Shown here in pieces: positions 7,956-17,866 of a stretch of DNA of 64,000 bases. The notes beneath the pieces are model-generated. The model worked only from the letters and a program-made list of their open reading frames with translations. It ran no database searches and was not told the DNA's origin. Made by a program: the position numbers and the translations under genes. The stretch covers positions 1-64,000 of the forward strand of contig NZ_CAMYKO010000004.1 of assembly GCF_947259025.1 (NCBI RefSeq), given 5' to 3'. Source of the DNA: an uncultured Methylophaga sp. Lineage in GTDB: Bacteria > Pseudomonadota > Gammaproteobacteria > Nitrosococcales > Methylophagaceae. The stretch's first letter is position 1. Each line of letters opens with the position of its first letter.

Positions 7956-8971
7956 TAATGACCGTCCAGCGTCAGGTCCGGTGAGTTCAGCCCGAGGTGC
8001 AGCCAGGCGCGCTTGGTCGCCACCCGTCCACGCGGGGTACGCATAATGAAACCTTCCTGGATCAAATACGGTTCCAGCACGTCTTCAATGGTGCCGACTT
8101 CCTCGCCAATGGCCGCTGCCAGGTTGTTGATGCCGACCGGGCCGCCTTCAAATTTTTCGATAATCGCCAATAATAATTTTCTATCCAGCATATCGAAACC
8201 GTAGTTATCGACATCCAGTAAATCCAGTGCCTGACGGGCCACTTCAGCGGTCACTTCACCGTTGAACTTGACTTCGGCATAGTCACGTACCCGTCGTAAA
8301 AGGCGGTTGGCAATCCGTGGCGTGCCCCGCGAGCGGCGGGCAATTTCATTGGCACCGCCCTGCTCCAGCTTGACGCCCAGAATGCCGGCGCTGCGCTGGA
8401 CGATGGTGCTCAGATCCTCTACCGCATAGAACTCCAGCCTTTGTACAATGCCAAAGCGGTCGCGCAGGGGTGACGTCAGAGAACCGGCGCGGGTAGTGGC
8501 ACCTACCAGAGTGAACGGTTCCAGATCAAGCTTAATCGAGCGTGCTGCCGGCCCTTCGCCGATCATAATATCGATTTGATAATCTTCCATCGCCGGATAT
8601 AAGACTTCTTCCACCACCGGACTCAGGCGGTGAATTTCGTCCACGAACAGCACATCATTGGGTTCAAGATTGGTCAGCAAGGCGGCCAGATCACCGGGAC
8701 GCTCGAGCACCGGGCCCGAAGTCTGCTTGAGGTTGACGCCCATTTCATTGGCGATGATATTTGCCAGCGTGGTTTTACCCAGCCCGGGCGGGCCGAAGAT
8801 CAGCGTGTGGTCGAGCGCTTCTTCACGGTTGCGGGCTGCGGAGACAAACAGATCCATCTGCTCACGCACCACCGGCTGGCCGATATAATCATCCAGCCTG
8901 ACCGGACGAATCGCCCTGTCGATGCGCTCTTCATCGTTGGTAGGCTGCGGCGAAATGAAGCGTTCTTCCAT
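7955..8971 (-). CDS. ruvB: Holliday junction branch migration ATPase RuvB
   Basis: RuvB is the AAA+ hexameric motor that drives branch migration with RuvA. The 338-aa product carries Walker [10 protein letters not shown] (about 60-68), Walker B VDEIHRL, sensor 1 VGATTRAG, the Arg-finger region LRDRFG, and a C-terminal winged helix. The start overlaps the ruvA stop by one base. The order ruvC-ruvA-ruvB is standard. Confidence 0.98.
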   Translation of the reverse strand: MEERFISPQPTNDEERIDRAIRPVRLDDYIGQPVVREQMDLFVSAARNREEALDHTLIFGPPGLGKTTLANIIANEMGVNLKQTSGPVLERPGDLAALLTNLEPNDVLFVDEIHRLSPVVEEVLYPAMEDYQIDIMIGEGPAARSIKLDLEPFTLVGATTRAGSLTSPLRDRFGIVQRLEFYAVEDLSTIVQRSAGILGVKLEQGGANEIARRSRGTPRIANRLLRRVRDYAEVKFNGEVTAEVARQALDLLDVDNYGFDMLDRKLLLAIIEKFEGGPVGINNLAAAIGEEVGTIEDVLEPYLIQEGFIMRTPRGRVATKRAWLHLGLNSPDLTLDGH

Positions 8972-9570
8972 TAGTGCCTCTGCAACGCCTGGCGAATAAT
9001 CTGTTCGGTGGACATGCCATCTATATCAAAACTGCGCAGCATCTTGTCAGCTTCCGCGGGTTTATAGCCCAGCGCCATCAATGCTTCCACCGCTTCGTTC
9101 TTGGCGCCACCCGCCGGTGCAGAAACACTATCGACCACAATATCCTGCAGTCCCATCGCGCTGCTGACTTCCTTGAGGCGATCGCGCATTTCCACGATCA
9201 GGCGTTCGGCGGTTTTCTTACCGACACCGGGCAGGCGGGTCAGGCTGGCGGTATCACCGTCCTGCACACTGCGGGCAAAGGTATCAACATCACTGCCGGA
9301 GAGAATGGTCAGCGCCAGCTTGGCACCGACACCATTAACTTTAAGCAGGCTGCGAAACAGGAGGCGCTCGCGTTCAGTGGCAAAGCCATAGAGCAGTTGG
9401 GCGTCTTCCCTGACCACCATATGCGTGAACAAGGTCACTTCATCATTGACGGCGGGCAGGTTGAAAAAGGTCGACATCGGCGCTGATAACTCATAACCCA
9501 CACCCTGCACATCCACCACCAGCTCAGGTGGCTGCTTTTCAATGATAACCCCACGTAAACGTCCAATCAT
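8971..9570 (-). CDS. ruvA: Holliday junction DNA-binding protein RuvA
   Basis: RuvA is the tetrameric junction-binding partner of RuvB. The 199-aa product has the N-terminal OB fold ([12 protein letters not shown] start), two helix-hairpin-helix motifs ([10 protein letters not shown], about 77-86; [12 protein letters not shown], about 112-123), and the C-terminal RuvB-binding domain III after a flexible linker. The first 4 bp overlap the end of ruvC. Confidence 0.97.
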   Translation of the reverse strand: MIGRLRGVIIEKQPPELVVDVQGVGYELSAPMSTFFNLPAVNDEVTLFTHMVVREDAQLLYGFATERERLLFRSLLKVNGVGAKLALTILSGSDVDTFARSVQDGDTASLTRLPGVGKKTAERLIVEMRDRLKEVSSAMGLQDIVVDSVSAPAGGAKNEAVEALMALGYKPAEADKMLRSFDIDGMSTEQIIRQALQRH

Positions 9571-10103
9571 CGACTATATCGTCCTCCGCGACGGCTAGTG
9601 CGCATGCCTGCCGGTAATTTGCTTTGACTGCTGCCGACCGAAGCGTGATGGGCATGTGTCAGTGCACAGGCCAGCGCATCAGCGGCATCTTCTTCCGGCA
9701 CTTCCGGTAGGTTCAGAATCACAGACATCATATACTGGACCTGATCTTTTTTCGCGTGGCCATTGCCGACCACGGCTTTTTTTATCTGGGTGGCGCTGTA
9801 CTCCGACACCGCCAGTTGTTTGTTGACCGCGGCACAGATGGCCGCGCCGCGTGCCTGCCCCAGCTTCAGTGCCGAGTCGGCATTTTTATGCAGAAAGACT
9901 TTTTCTACCGCGACCATGTCCGGCTGATAGCGCTCGATCAGATCACTGAGGCCTTCAAAGATCTGCCTTAAGCGGTCAGCAAACTCGCCGTCGCCGACTT
10001 TGAGGCGGCCATTGATCACGTGTTTAATTTTTTTGCCATCCAGCTCGATAATGCCAAAGCCGGTTTTACGGGAACCGGGATCAATACCCAGAATGCGCGG
10101 CAT
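9567..10103 (-). CDS. ruvC: Crossover junction endodeoxyribonuclease RuvC
   Basis: RuvC resolves Holliday junctions. The 178-aa product shows the RNase H-like catalytic acids: D7 in GIDPGSRKTG, Glu in VAVEKVF (about 67-69), and the Asp pair in EEDAADALACALTHAH (about 138-146). A basic, Ser/Arg-rich C-terminal tail follows. The gene starts 10 bp after yebC ends and overlaps ruvA by 4 bp. Confidence 0.97.
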   Translation of the reverse strand: MPRILGIDPGSRKTGFGIIELDGKKIKHVINGRLKVGDGEFADRLRQIFEGLSDLIERYQPDMVAVEKVFLHKNADSALKLGQARGAAICAAVNKQLAVSEYSATQIKKAVVGNGHAKKDQVQYMMSVILNLPEVPEEDAADALACALTHAHHASVGSSQSKLPAGMRTSRRGGRYSR

Positions 10104-10113
10104 AGAATCGGCT

Positions 10114-10863
10114 TCAGCCTTCCAGCTGTGCCATCACCTCATCAGAGAAATCCGCGTTGGAATAGACTTCCTGCACATCATCCAGTTCTTCAAACGCTTC
10201 GATCAGACCGATGGTTTTCTTGGCATCGTCCACTTCCAGGCTGACGGTGTTATCCGGGTGCATGGTGACCTGCGAGGATTCAACTTCAATCCCGGCGGCA
10301 ACGAGTGCGTCTTTGACGGTGGAATAATCTTCCGGAGAAGTGAAAACATCCAGACTGCCATCGCTGTTGGTGACGATATCTTCTGCACCGGCTTCCAGTG
10401 CCGCTTCCATCACTTCATCTTCTTCAGTACCGGAAGGCAACGTAATAATGCCTTTCTGGTTGAACATGAAGGCGACACAGCCATCGGTGCCCATATTGCC
10501 GCCGCGCTTGGAAAACACATTACGCACTGCGGCAACTGTGCGGTTTTTATTGTCGGTCATGCAGTCCACCATGATGGCAATGCCGTTGGGGCCATAGCCT
10601 TCGTAACGGATTTCCTCGTAGTTGACGCCTTCCAGCTCACCGGCACCACGCTTGGTCGCGCGTTCGATGACATCCTTGGTCATATTGCTGCCCAGCGCCT
10701 TATCAATTGCTGCCCGCAAACGTGGGTTGGAATCGGGGTCGCTGCCACCCATTCGTGCTGCGACGGTGATCTCACGGATCAGCTTGGTGAACAGTTTGCC
10801 GCGTTTGGCATCCTGTGCGCCTTTACGATGCTGAATATTAGCCCACTTACTATGACCTGCCAT
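10114..10863 (-). CDS. yebC: YebC/PmpR-family regulatory or translation protein
   Basis: This is a TACO1/YebC family protein. Members have been described as DNA-binding regulators and, more recently, as ribosome-associated factors that help translate proline stretches. The 249-aa product starts with the signature [19 protein letters not shown] and contains the conserved GGNMG and YEGYGP motifs. Its place directly upstream of ruvC is conserved in gammaproteobacteria. The precise role here is not shown by sequence. Confidence 0.95.
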   Translation of the reverse strand: MAGHSKWANIQHRKGAQDAKRGKLFTKLIREITVAARMGGSDPDSNPRLRAAIDKALGSNMTKDVIERATKRGAGELEGVNYEEIRYEGYGPNGIAIMVDCMTDNKNRTVAAVRNVFSKRGGNMGTDGCVAFMFNQKGIITLPSGTEEDEVMEAALEAGAEDIVTNSDGSLDVFTSPEDYSTVKDALVAAGIEVESSQVTMHPDNTVSLEVDDAKKTIGLIEAFEELDDVQEVYSNADFSDEVMAQLEG

Positions 10864-10923
10864 TGTGCTTATTACCTCTTGCTTTGCTTACAGCCGGTTT
10901 ACCGGCCTCAGTAATGTTCGTTA

Positions 10924-11856
10924 TCAGTCGACCAGCGTATTCCAGTTGCGGTACATCTCGCTGCGGCCCAGAACCTGGTCGAAGTACATCGATTGCAACT
11001 TCTCGGTGATGGGTCCACGGCTGCCCTGACCGATAGGACGATTATCCAACTCACGGATAGGTGTGACTTCCGCCGCGGTACCAGTAAAGAAAGCTTCATC
11101 GGCGACATAAACTTCATCACGGGTGATGCGTTTTTCACGCACTTCCAGGCCGATATCACGCGCCAGGGTGATGACGGTGTCGCGGGTAATGCCTTCCAGC
11201 GCTGATGTCAGCTCCGGGGTGTAGAGCACGTCATCACGCACCATAAAGAAGTTTTCACCACTGCCTTCACAGACAAAGCCCTGAGCGTCGAGCAGCAGTG
11301 CTTCGTCGTAGCCACAGTTGACTGCTTCCTGCAAAGCCATCATGGAGTTCATGTAGTTACCGTTGGCCTTGGCTTTACACATGGTGATATTGACGTGGTG
11401 GCGGGTAAATGACGAGGTCTTGATGCGAATGCCCCGGGTCATGTTTTCTTCGCCCAGATAAGCGCCCCAACTCCAGGCCGCGACCATGGTGTGCACGTTC
11501 AGGTTATCGGCACGAATGCCCATGCCTTCCGAACCGTAAAAACACATCGGGCGGATATAGGCGGATTCAAGGTTATTCTCACGCACGACCTGGCGCTGCG
11601 CTTCGTTGATGGTTTCCTTGTCCTGCTGAATACCCATGCCCAGGATCTTGGCGCTGCGGAACAGACGGTCGGTGTGTTCCTGCAAACGGAAGATTGCGGT
11701 GCCATCATCGGTCTTGTAAGCGCGGACACCTTCAAACACGCCCATGCCGTAATGCAGGGTGTGCGTCAAAACGTGTACCTTCGCTTCACGCCACGGCACC
11801 ATTTTGCCGTCCAGCCAAATCAGGCCGTCACGATCCGCCATTGTTGCTGCTACCAT
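10924..11856 (-). CDS. ilvE: Branched-chain amino acid aminotransferase IlvE
   Basis: IlvE is a PLP-dependent class IV aminotransferase that makes Val, Leu and Ile from their keto acids. The 310-aa product has the DGLIWLDGKMVPW start, the HTLHYGMGVFEGVRAY motif, the likely PLP lysine in CKAKANGNY, and the C-terminal EVYVADEAFFTGTAAEVTPI signature. I chose the ATG at 11856, just after the glnE stop (23 bp gap). The longer reading frame begins inside glnE and adds residues foreign to the family. An internal ATG five codons later is also possible. The yebC gene follows after 60 bp. Confidence 0.93.
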   Translation of the reverse strand: MVAATMADRDGLIWLDGKMVPWREAKVHVLTHTLHYGMGVFEGVRAYKTDDGTAIFRLQEHTDRLFRSAKILGMGIQQDKETINEAQRQVVRENNLESAYIRPMCFYGSEGMGIRADNLNVHTMVAAWSWGAYLGEENMTRGIRIKTSSFTRHHVNITMCKAKANGNYMNSMMALQEAVNCGYDEALLLDAQGFVCEGSGENFFMVRDDVLYTPELTSALEGITRDTVITLARDIGLEVREKRITRDEVYVADEAFFTGTAAEVTPIRELDNRPIGQGSRGPITEKLQSMYFDQVLGRSEMYRNWNTLVD

Positions 11857-11879
11857 ATCCAAAATTCCAAGTCTGTCTG

Positions 11880-14708
11880 TTAATCGGAGCCGGTCAGATC
11901 TTCGTCCAACCAGCGTTGCCAAATTGTGGCTACCTGCTGTGGATAGTCGCCCACTTGCGCAACAGGAGCCAGCGCCGGCCGCTCCTGCAATACGCAGTAA
12001 TTCGCCTCTGAGCGATAGCGCCGATAGGCTTCTGCCAGCATTTCACCCTCATCGGGCTCCAGTTTGCCGCTGGCCACCAGCGCTTCCAAAATCCTGATAT
12101 TATCAGTGTAAACCAGTAGTTCAGGCAAGTTTGCTGACCAGGCCAGTACCGCATATTGCACCATGAACTCGATATCGGTCATGGCGCCGATACCCTGTTT
12201 CAGATCAAACAGTTGACCCTCAGTTTTATCCAGTTGCCCGCGCATCTTGGCGCGCATATCGCGCACCTTGTCAGCCAGCTCGGCGGTATCACGTTGCTTT
12301 GACAGCACCTGTTCGCGGATTTGGCGAACCTGCGCCGACAGTTTTTCATCCCCCACCACGCAACGCGAGCGCACCAAAGCCTGGTGTTCCCAGGTCCAGG
12401 CCTCGGTCTGCTGATAGTCCGCAAAGCCACTGACCGGACTGACCAGCAGACCGGAGGCGCCGCTGGGGCGCAGCCGCATATCCACTTCGTAAAGGATGCC
12501 ACCCGGCGTAATGGTGGAAAGCAAATGAATCATGCGCTGCGCCAGCCGGGTATAGAACACCATCAGCTCCACCGGCTTATCACCGTCAGTCATGCCCTGC
12601 TGGCTGTCATCAAAGATGAACACCAGATCCAGATCCGAACCATAGCCCAGCTCCAGGCCGCCCAATTTACCGTAAGCCAGAATGGTAAAACCGCAGTGGG
12701 TGGGATCATCGCCCTGGGCTGCGGGTGGATAGCCGTGACGCGAAACCAGATGCTGCCAGGCCAGTTGCCAGACTTTTTCAAGCTGAATTTCCGCCAATTC
12801 CGTTAGCTGATCGCCCACCCGCATCACCGGTAAAACCCCGGTCACATCGGCGGCCGCCACATGCAAAGTGGCGATCTGGCGAAATTCCCTGAGGCGATTC
12901 ATCAATTCTTCCAGGTCACCGGCATCGACCGAGGAAAGGAACTGTTCCAGACGCGCCTTTTGCTCTTCCCGTTCAGGTACTTCATAAAGCGACCGGGGAT
13001 CCAGTAGCTCATCCAGCAAAACCGGGTAACGAGCCAGCTGATGACTGATCAGCGGACTGGCAGCACAGAGTTTAATCAGCTGCGACAGGGCCAGTGGATT
13101 TTCCACCAGCAGAGACATGTAAGCACTGCGACGCATAATCGAGGCCAGCAACGGCATCAGTCGCGACAGACACTCGTCGGCATTATCAACGCCAGCCGCG
13201 GCCTGCACCAGCAGTGGCAGCAGTTTTTCCAGCCGCTGGCGTCCGGTCTGGCTCAGGTTGCGGCAAATGTGCATTTCCAGCAATTTGTCGATGACTTCCA
13301 GGCAGGCTTCCGGATCCTGATAACCACATTGAGTCAGGTACTGGAGCTTGTCTTCCTCGCCGGCATTAAGCAGCGATATGTTATTCGTGGCCGCCTCGTC
13401 TTCGGCTTGCGGCGCCGCCAGTAACTGGTTGAAATGATCGTGCACCTGCTGACGATGCTGTGACAGCGTCTCTGCAAACGTCTCCCAGTCTTCAAAGCCC
13501 ATGCCGCAGGCCAGGCGCTGACGCCCTTCCTCTTCAGCGGGCAGCAAGTGTGTTTGCTGGTCGGCCCAGGCCTGAATACGGTGCTCAGTACGGCGCAGGA
13601 AATCATAAGCCTGCTTGAGTTCCTCCACGGCATAGTCGGAAAGCAGCTGCCTCTCGGCTAAACCATCGAGAATAGTGAGGATAGGTCTCTGTTGCAGCGG
13701 TTTATCCCTGCCGCCATAAATCAACTGAAACACCTGGCCGATAAATTCAATTTCACGAATGCCGCCCGCGCCCAGTTTGATATTGTCTTCCATGCCGTTG
13801 CGATGCAGTTGTCCGGCAATCATCGACTTCATCTCACGCAGCGAATCAAACATGCCGTAATCAAGGTAGCGTCGATAGACAAAGGGCTGCAGCATCTCCC
13901 GTAATTGTTCTCTGGCTTCATCAGTGCCGGTAATGCTGCGCGCTTTGATCATGGCGTAGCGCTCCCATTCCCGGCCCTGGGTCTGGTAGTACTCTTCCAT
14001 CGCATCAAAGCTCGAAGCCAGGGCCCCGCTCTCCCCGAAGGGACGCAGCCGCATGTCAACCCGGAACACAAAACCATCGACAGTCTGACTGTCGAGCGAC
14101 TGGATCAGCTTGCGACCGACACGGGTGAAAAACTCGGTGTTAGTCAGCTCGCGGCGGCCACCGCGGGTCTGACCATCTTCGGGATAGGTGAAGATCAAAT
14201 CGATATCCGAAGACAGGTTAAGCTCGCCCGCCCCCAGCTTACCCATGCCCAGTACCACCATGTACTGCGGGTTGCCATCCTCGTCACAGGGTTCACCCAG
14301 TTGCTCAACCTGCCACTCATGCAGCAATGCCAGACTCTGGGCAATAGAGACATCGGCCAATGCTGACAGATCGGCCATGGTCTCGGCCAGATCAGCCCAA
14401 CCGGCCAAATCCCGCCAGATAATGCGGACCATTTGCTGATGACGAAAACGCCGCAGTTGTTGTTGCAGTAACTCTTCCGTGGTGACCTGCTCCAGCCTGG
14501 TGGCAAGCTGCTCGGCAAAGTCCTCAGCTGACAGCGTCTTTTCGATAATATTCGCCGCCATTAACTCTGCCAGTTGCGCCGGCTGGCGTTGCCCCCACTG
14601 ATTCACATAGTCACTACCGGTCAACACTGCCGGCGCCGACTCCTGCAGCGACGGATAATCGTTCAAGATGCCTTGCCAGTCTTCGGGCAGGGAAAAGGCA
14701 GCGGTCAT
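11880..14708 (-). CDS. glnE: Bifunctional glutamine synthetase adenylyltransferase/deadenylylase GlnE
   Basis: GlnE adjusts glutamine synthetase activity by adding or removing AMP in response to PII. The 942-aa product has two nucleotidyltransferase domains with the expected acidic motifs. The N-terminal deadenylylase has GMGKLGAGELNLSSDIDL (about residues 150-167). The C-terminal adenylylase has AYGKLGGLELGYGSDLDL (about 672-689). The length is close to E. coli GlnE (946). An SD-like CAGGAAA lies just before the ATG. It heads the minus-strand block leading into ilvE. Confidence 0.97.
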   Translation of the reverse strand: MTAAFSLPEDWQGILNDYPSLQESAPAVLTGSDYVNQWGQRQPAQLAELMAANIIEKTLSAEDFAEQLATRLEQVTTEELLQQQLRRFRHQQMVRIIWRDLAGWADLAETMADLSALADVSIAQSLALLHEWQVEQLGEPCDEDGNPQYMVVLGMGKLGAGELNLSSDIDLIFTYPEDGQTRGGRRELTNTEFFTRVGRKLIQSLDSQTVDGFVFRVDMRLRPFGESGALASSFDAMEEYYQTQGREWERYAMIKARSITGTDEAREQLREMLQPFVYRRYLDYGMFDSLREMKSMIAGQLHRNGMEDNIKLGAGGIREIEFIGQVFQLIYGGRDKPLQQRPILTILDGLAERQLLSDYAVEELKQAYDFLRRTEHRIQAWADQQTHLLPAEEEGRQRLACGMGFEDWETFAETLSQHRQQVHDHFNQLLAAPQAEDEAATNNISLLNAGEEDKLQYLTQCGYQDPEACLEVIDKLLEMHICRNLSQTGRQRLEKLLPLLVQAAAGVDNADECLSRLMPLLASIMRRSAYMSLLVENPLALSQLIKLCAASPLISHQLARYPVLLDELLDPRSLYEVPEREEQKARLEQFLSSVDAGDLEELMNRLREFRQIATLHVAAADVTGVLPVMRVGDQLTELAEIQLEKVWQLAWQHLVSRHGYPPAAQGDDPTHCGFTILAYGKLGGLELGYGSDLDLVFIFDDSQQGMTDGDKPVELMVFYTRLAQRMIHLLSTITPGGILYEVDMRLRPSGASGLLVSPVSGFADYQQTEAWTWEHQALVRSRCVVGDEKLSAQVRQIREQVLSKQRDTAELADKVRDMRAKMRGQLDKTEGQLFDLKQGIGAMTDIEFMVQYAVLAWSANLPELLVYTDNIRILEALVASGKLEPDEGEMLAEAYRRYRSEANYCVLQERPALAPVAQVGDYPQQVATIWQRWLDEDLTGSD

Positions 14709-14938
14709 ATGATTTCCTGAGTTGAAGCTATAAAAGCCCTACTTTACCGCAAGCGGGCGGATGTCCAAACATGAACTCTGTCACAGGCCGAATAGATTTT
14801 CAGGGTGATTTTGCCGGCTGGGTCACAAAGCGGGTTTCAACTGGTCGAGATTTTCAGATGAATTTGTTAGCTTGCCAGTTGTCTTATAACTGCCACGGTT
14901 AGCAGTTGTGGACTACTTCACTTTGATAAGGAGTATTT

Positions 14939-15337
14939 ATGCATTTTTTCAGACGACTTGGAAAAATCATCCCGGTGCTGTCAATTCTGGCATTCCTGAG
15001 TATGCACATGGCACCGTTACAGGCCGCCATGGTCGATAACAGCCAATTGATCGCCGACTCACAACAACAAATAACCAAACAGGAAGTATTAAGTCAGCTT
15101 GATCGCCAGGATGTGCAGAACAAGCTGGTCGCGATGGACGTGGATATCGACGATGCTAAACAACGCATCGCTCAGATGAGTGATCAGGAGCTGGCCCAGA
15201 TCGCACAGGATTTTGAACAGATGCCCGCAGGTAGCGGTGTCCTCGGTGCCTTGCTGGTCATCTTCATCGTTTTTGTTGTCACCGATATGCTGGGGGCAAC
15301 AGACGTGTTCAGTTTCGTTCACAACATTAATCACTAG
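14939..15337 (+). CDS. PA2779-family small exported/membrane protein
   Basis: The 132-aa product has an N-terminal signal-like hydrophobic segment (about 9-29), a Gln/Asp-rich helical middle (about 35-95) and a C-terminal hydrophobic helix (about 98-118) followed by a short polar tail. The Gly-rich stretch before the helix and the MLGATDVFSF end match my recollection of the PA2779 (DUF6627) family. A good SD (AAGGAG) precedes the ATG. The partner cysteine-peptidase-like gene begins one base after its stop. No function is established that I know of. Confidence 0.75.
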   Translation: MHFFRRLGKIIPVLSILAFLSMHMAPLQAAMVDNSQLIADSQQQITKQEVLSQLDRQDVQNKLVAMDVDIDDAKQRIAQMSDQELAQIAQDFEQMPAGSGVLGALLVIFIVFVVTDMLGATDVFSFVHNINH

Positions 15338-15338
15338 G

Positions 15339-16340
15339 ATGAACGCAAGCTTGATACAAAAAAGCGCCAGGCTGTTGTCTGGCGTTTTTTTTGCTCTGCT
15401 GCTCAGTGCCTGTGCCGGGACACCGCAAACCCGGGAGCTGATCAGCCAGGTGCCGACAAACCTGCCCAGCCAGGTTGAACTCAGCGGCATTGCTTTTTAT
15501 CCGCAGGAAAAATACCAGTGCGGACCGGCGGCGCTGGCCACCATGTTGACCAGTGAGGGCATTGACGTCACGCCCCAGCAACTGGTCGATAAGGTTTATA
15601 TCCCCGAGCGCAAAGGCAGCCTGCAGATAGAAATGATCGCCACTGCCCGCAGTGCCCAACTGCTGGCCTATCAACTGGCCCCTGAGTTAAAAGCAATTCT
15701 CAGAGAAGTCGCATCAGGGCGGCCGGTGTTGGTATTTCAGAATCTGGCGCTGGACTGGTTACCGCAGTGGCACTATGCGGTGGTGGTCGGTTATGACCTC
15801 AGTGCCCAGCAACTGATCCTGCGCTCAGGCACCCAGAAACGCCATTTAGTGGCATTCTCAACTTTTGAACGCACCTGGCAGCGCGGCAAACACTGGGCTT
15901 ATGTGTTTACCGCGCCTGATGAAGTACCGGTCACCGCCAATGTGCTGCAATACAGCCGCAGCGCCAGTGAATTGATGCAATCCGGTCATCAACAAGCGGC
16001 GTTAACCGCCTTCCAGACTGCCAGTCAGCACTGGTCGAATGAGGCTCTGCCACAAATGACGCTGGGCAATGCTCTATATCAGATGGAAGATTTTGAAGGT
16101 GCGCATCAGGCGCTCAGCCGCGCCGTGAAAATTGAACCCGACAATGCCCGTGCCTGGAATAACCTCGCTTACGCGATGATGGCCCGACAATGCCGGGTGG
16201 GCGCGATTAAAGCCATTGGCTGTGCCGTCAGGCTGGATCCCGAAGATCAGAACCTGGCTGACAGTCTCAAAGAACTGGTCGGCCAGCGCACAGTGCCGGC
16301 AGGACAATGCGAAGTGCCACGCTGCCCGCGCTACCAATAA
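15339..16340 (+). CDS. PA2778-family lipoprotein: C39-like cysteine peptidase plus TPR domain
   Basis: The 333-aa product starts with a signal peptide ending in a lipobox (LLSAC, Cys at about residue 24). A papain-fold C39-like peptidase domain follows (about 50-205), with the catalytic Cys in YQCGPAALATML and the His in QWHYAVVVGYD, then two or three TPR repeats (about 215-310). The start is taken at 15339, one base after the preceding stop; the upstream extension lies in another frame of that gene. C39 domains usually cleave double-glycine leaders, but here the domain is a periplasm-facing lipoprotein, so the substrate is unknown. Cotranscription with the PA2779-like gene suggests a joint role. 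Confidence 0.8.
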   Translation: MNASLIQKSARLLSGVFFALLLSACAGTPQTRELISQVPTNLPSQVELSGIAFYPQEKYQCGPAALATMLTSEGIDVTPQQLVDKVYIPERKGSLQIEMIATARSAQLLAYQLAPELKAILREVASGRPVLVFQNLALDWLPQWHYAVVVGYDLSAQQLILRSGTQKRHLVAFSTFERTWQRGKHWAYVFTAPDEVPVTANVLQYSRSASELMQSGHQQAALTAFQTASQHWSNEALPQMTLGNALYQMEDFEGAHQALSRAVKIEPDNARAWNNLAYAMMARQCRVGAIKAIGCAVRLDPEDQNLADSLKELVGQRTVPAGQCEVPRCPRYQ

Positions 16341-16383
16341 ACCTTTTCTCGGGTTAGCATTTTGCTTTTATGTGGAGACGTTG

Positions 16384-16722
16384 ATGGCTGATTTAAGCTG
16401 GCCTGAATTTGAGCAGGTCGAACTGCGGGTGGGCACCATCATTGATGCCAAGCCGTTTCCGGAAGCCCGCAATCCAAGCTATATTCTGCAGCTGGACTTC
16501 GGCCCTGAGATTGGCACGCGTCAATCCAGTGCCCAGATTACCGATCTCTATTCTCCGGAAGATCTGGTAGGCAGGCAGGTGATGGCCGTCACCAACTTTC
16601 CTCCCAAGCAAATCGGCCCTATCATGTCAGCCTGTCTGGTCACCGGCTTTCACCGTGACGATAACAGCGTGGTGCTGGCCGTTCCGGATGCCGAAGTGCC
16701 CAACGGCACCCGACTCGCCTGA
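16384..16722 (+). CDS. CsaA-like tRNA-binding domain protein
   Basis: The 112-aa protein is a single EMAPII/CsaA-type OB-fold domain. It has the WPEFEQVELRVGTIIDAKPF start, the ITDLYSPEDLVGRQVMAVTNFPPKQIG core and the GFH..VVLAVPDAEVPNGTRL end. Bacterial CsaA binds tRNA and has been linked to chaperone or secretion activity. The ATG at 16384 is preceded by GGAGACG. The longer frame (from 16216) lies inside the upstream peptidase gene and is rejected. The next gene starts 8 bp later. Confidence 0.85.
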   Translation: MADLSWPEFEQVELRVGTIIDAKPFPEARNPSYILQLDFGPEIGTRQSSAQITDLYSPEDLVGRQVMAVTNFPPKQIGPIMSACLVTGFHRDDNSVVLAVPDAEVPNGTRLA

Positions 16723-16730
16723 GGTGATAA

Positions 16731-17141
16731 ATGCGTTTTTTGCTGTTGTTAAGCCTTTTCTGTTTACCGGCTACGGTCATGGCCCAACTCCCCTGCACTG
16801 AGGCAGACACCACCGTGGCGATGAATGCCTGTCTGGAAGCAGAGCTGGAAAAAGCAGACAACACCATGCAACGTTATCTGGAGGCCAGCCGCGAGCGTTA
16901 TCAGGACAATCAGGCGGTTCTGACAGCCATCAGCAAAGCCCAGCATGCCTGGCAACAATATCGCGATGACCACTGCAACTCGCTCTACACCATCTGGATA
17001 GACGGCACCATTCGCGGCCCGATTGGCTGGCGCTGTCTGATTGATAAAACCCAACAGCGCAGCCATGAGTTGTGGTCTACCTACCTGAACTTTATGGACA
17101 GTCAGGAGCCACTGTTGCCGGAGCCTTCACCCTCGCCCTGA
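16731..17141 (+). CDS. LprI-like (DUF1311) periplasmic protein
   Basis: The 136-aa product has a clear signal peptide (MRFLLLLSLFCLPATVMA, cleavage after residue 18) and a four-helix LprI/DUF1311-type domain with four conserved cysteines (PCTEAD, MNACLEAE, DHCNSLY, GWRCLIDKT). LprI of Mycobacterium inhibits lysozyme; most proteobacterial members are untested. It follows the CsaA-like gene by 8 bp with an SD-like GAGGTG, so the two are likely cotranscribed. Confidence 0.75.
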   Translation: MRFLLLLSLFCLPATVMAQLPCTEADTTVAMNACLEAELEKADNTMQRYLEASRERYQDNQAVLTAISKAQHAWQQYRDDHCNSLYTIWIDGTIRGPIGWRCLIDKTQQRSHELWSTYLNFMDSQEPLLPEPSPSP

Positions 17142-17234
17142 CGGCGCGACGCTCAGCATTGAGACTTTACCTGTATACCCGAAATCGGTTTAAATTCTCA
17201 CAGATGCAAAGATAAAGGCTTTACAGGACACAGC

Positions 17235-17864
17235 ATGGCAGAAAATTATCAGTCGCCCCCGCATTATTCACCGCGTTGCTTTTCCGACAGGCTGGCCTTG
17301 CGCGTGGTTAAATTTATGCGCTTTTTTGCCGATGCCTTTTTTGCAGGACGCTATGGCCACCGTGCCGTGATCCTGGAAACCGTAGCAGCGGTGCCCGGCA
17401 TGGTGGGCGGTGCTTTACAGCATCTACGATCTCTGCGAAAGATGAAGGATGATGACGGCTGGATTGCCACCTTGCTGGAAGAAGCTGAAAACGAGCGCAT
17501 GCACCTGCTCACCTTTATTCATATCGCCAAACCCAATATCTTTGAGCGCTTGCTGGTCATCGTCACCCAGGGTGTGTTTTATAACTTGTTCTTCCTGCTC
17601 TACCTGTGTTCATCACGGGTGGCCCACCGTATTGTTGGTTACCTGGAAGAAGAAGCGGTGTACAGCTACACCGAATACCTTAACGGCGTTGATAACGGTC
17701 AGTACGAGAATGTCCCGGCACCGCAGATTGCCATTGGTTACTGGGATCTGCCCGCCGATGCGCGGCTGCGCGAGGTGATCGTGAAAGTGCGTGATGATGA
17801 GGCCAAGCACCGTGATGTGAACCACGACTTCGCCAATCAAGTGCAAAATGGTGAGCACCCTTAA
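17235..17864 (+). CDS. aox: Alternative oxidase (AOX), di-iron ubiquinol oxidase
   Basis: AOX is a monotopic membrane enzyme that oxidises ubiquinol with O2 without pumping protons and resists cyanide and NO. The 209-aa product shows all four ligand motifs: [10 protein letters not shown] (E49), EEAENERMH (E87 and H90), [12 protein letters not shown] (a Glu at about 138-140) and [12 protein letters not shown] (E189 and H192). There is no presequence. A SD-like ACAGGA precedes the ATG. The upstream 93 bp show no regulator site I can name. A DUF6164-like gene follows after 2 bp. AOX is sporadic in bacteria, so transfer is possible, though base composition is unremarkable. Confidence 0.93.
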   Translation: MAENYQSPPHYSPRCFSDRLALRVVKFMRFFADAFFAGRYGHRAVILETVAAVPGMVGGALQHLRSLRKMKDDDGWIATLLEEAENERMHLLTFIHIAKPNIFERLLVIVTQGVFYNLFFLLYLCSSRVAHRIVGYLEEEAVYSYTEYLNGVDNGQYENVPAPQIAIGYWDLPADARLREVIVKVRDDEAKHRDVNHDFANQVQNGEHP

Positions 17865-17866
17865 TC

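Noticed and set aside
10000-10914. Long plus-strand open frame across ruvC and yebC
   Set aside because: It is the antisense shadow of well-identified genes; no SD, no domain, Cys/His-rich composition typical of reverse-complement reading.
17142-17234. Nitric-oxide or FNR-type operator upstream of aox
   Set aside because: No NsrR, NorR or FNR consensus could be matched.
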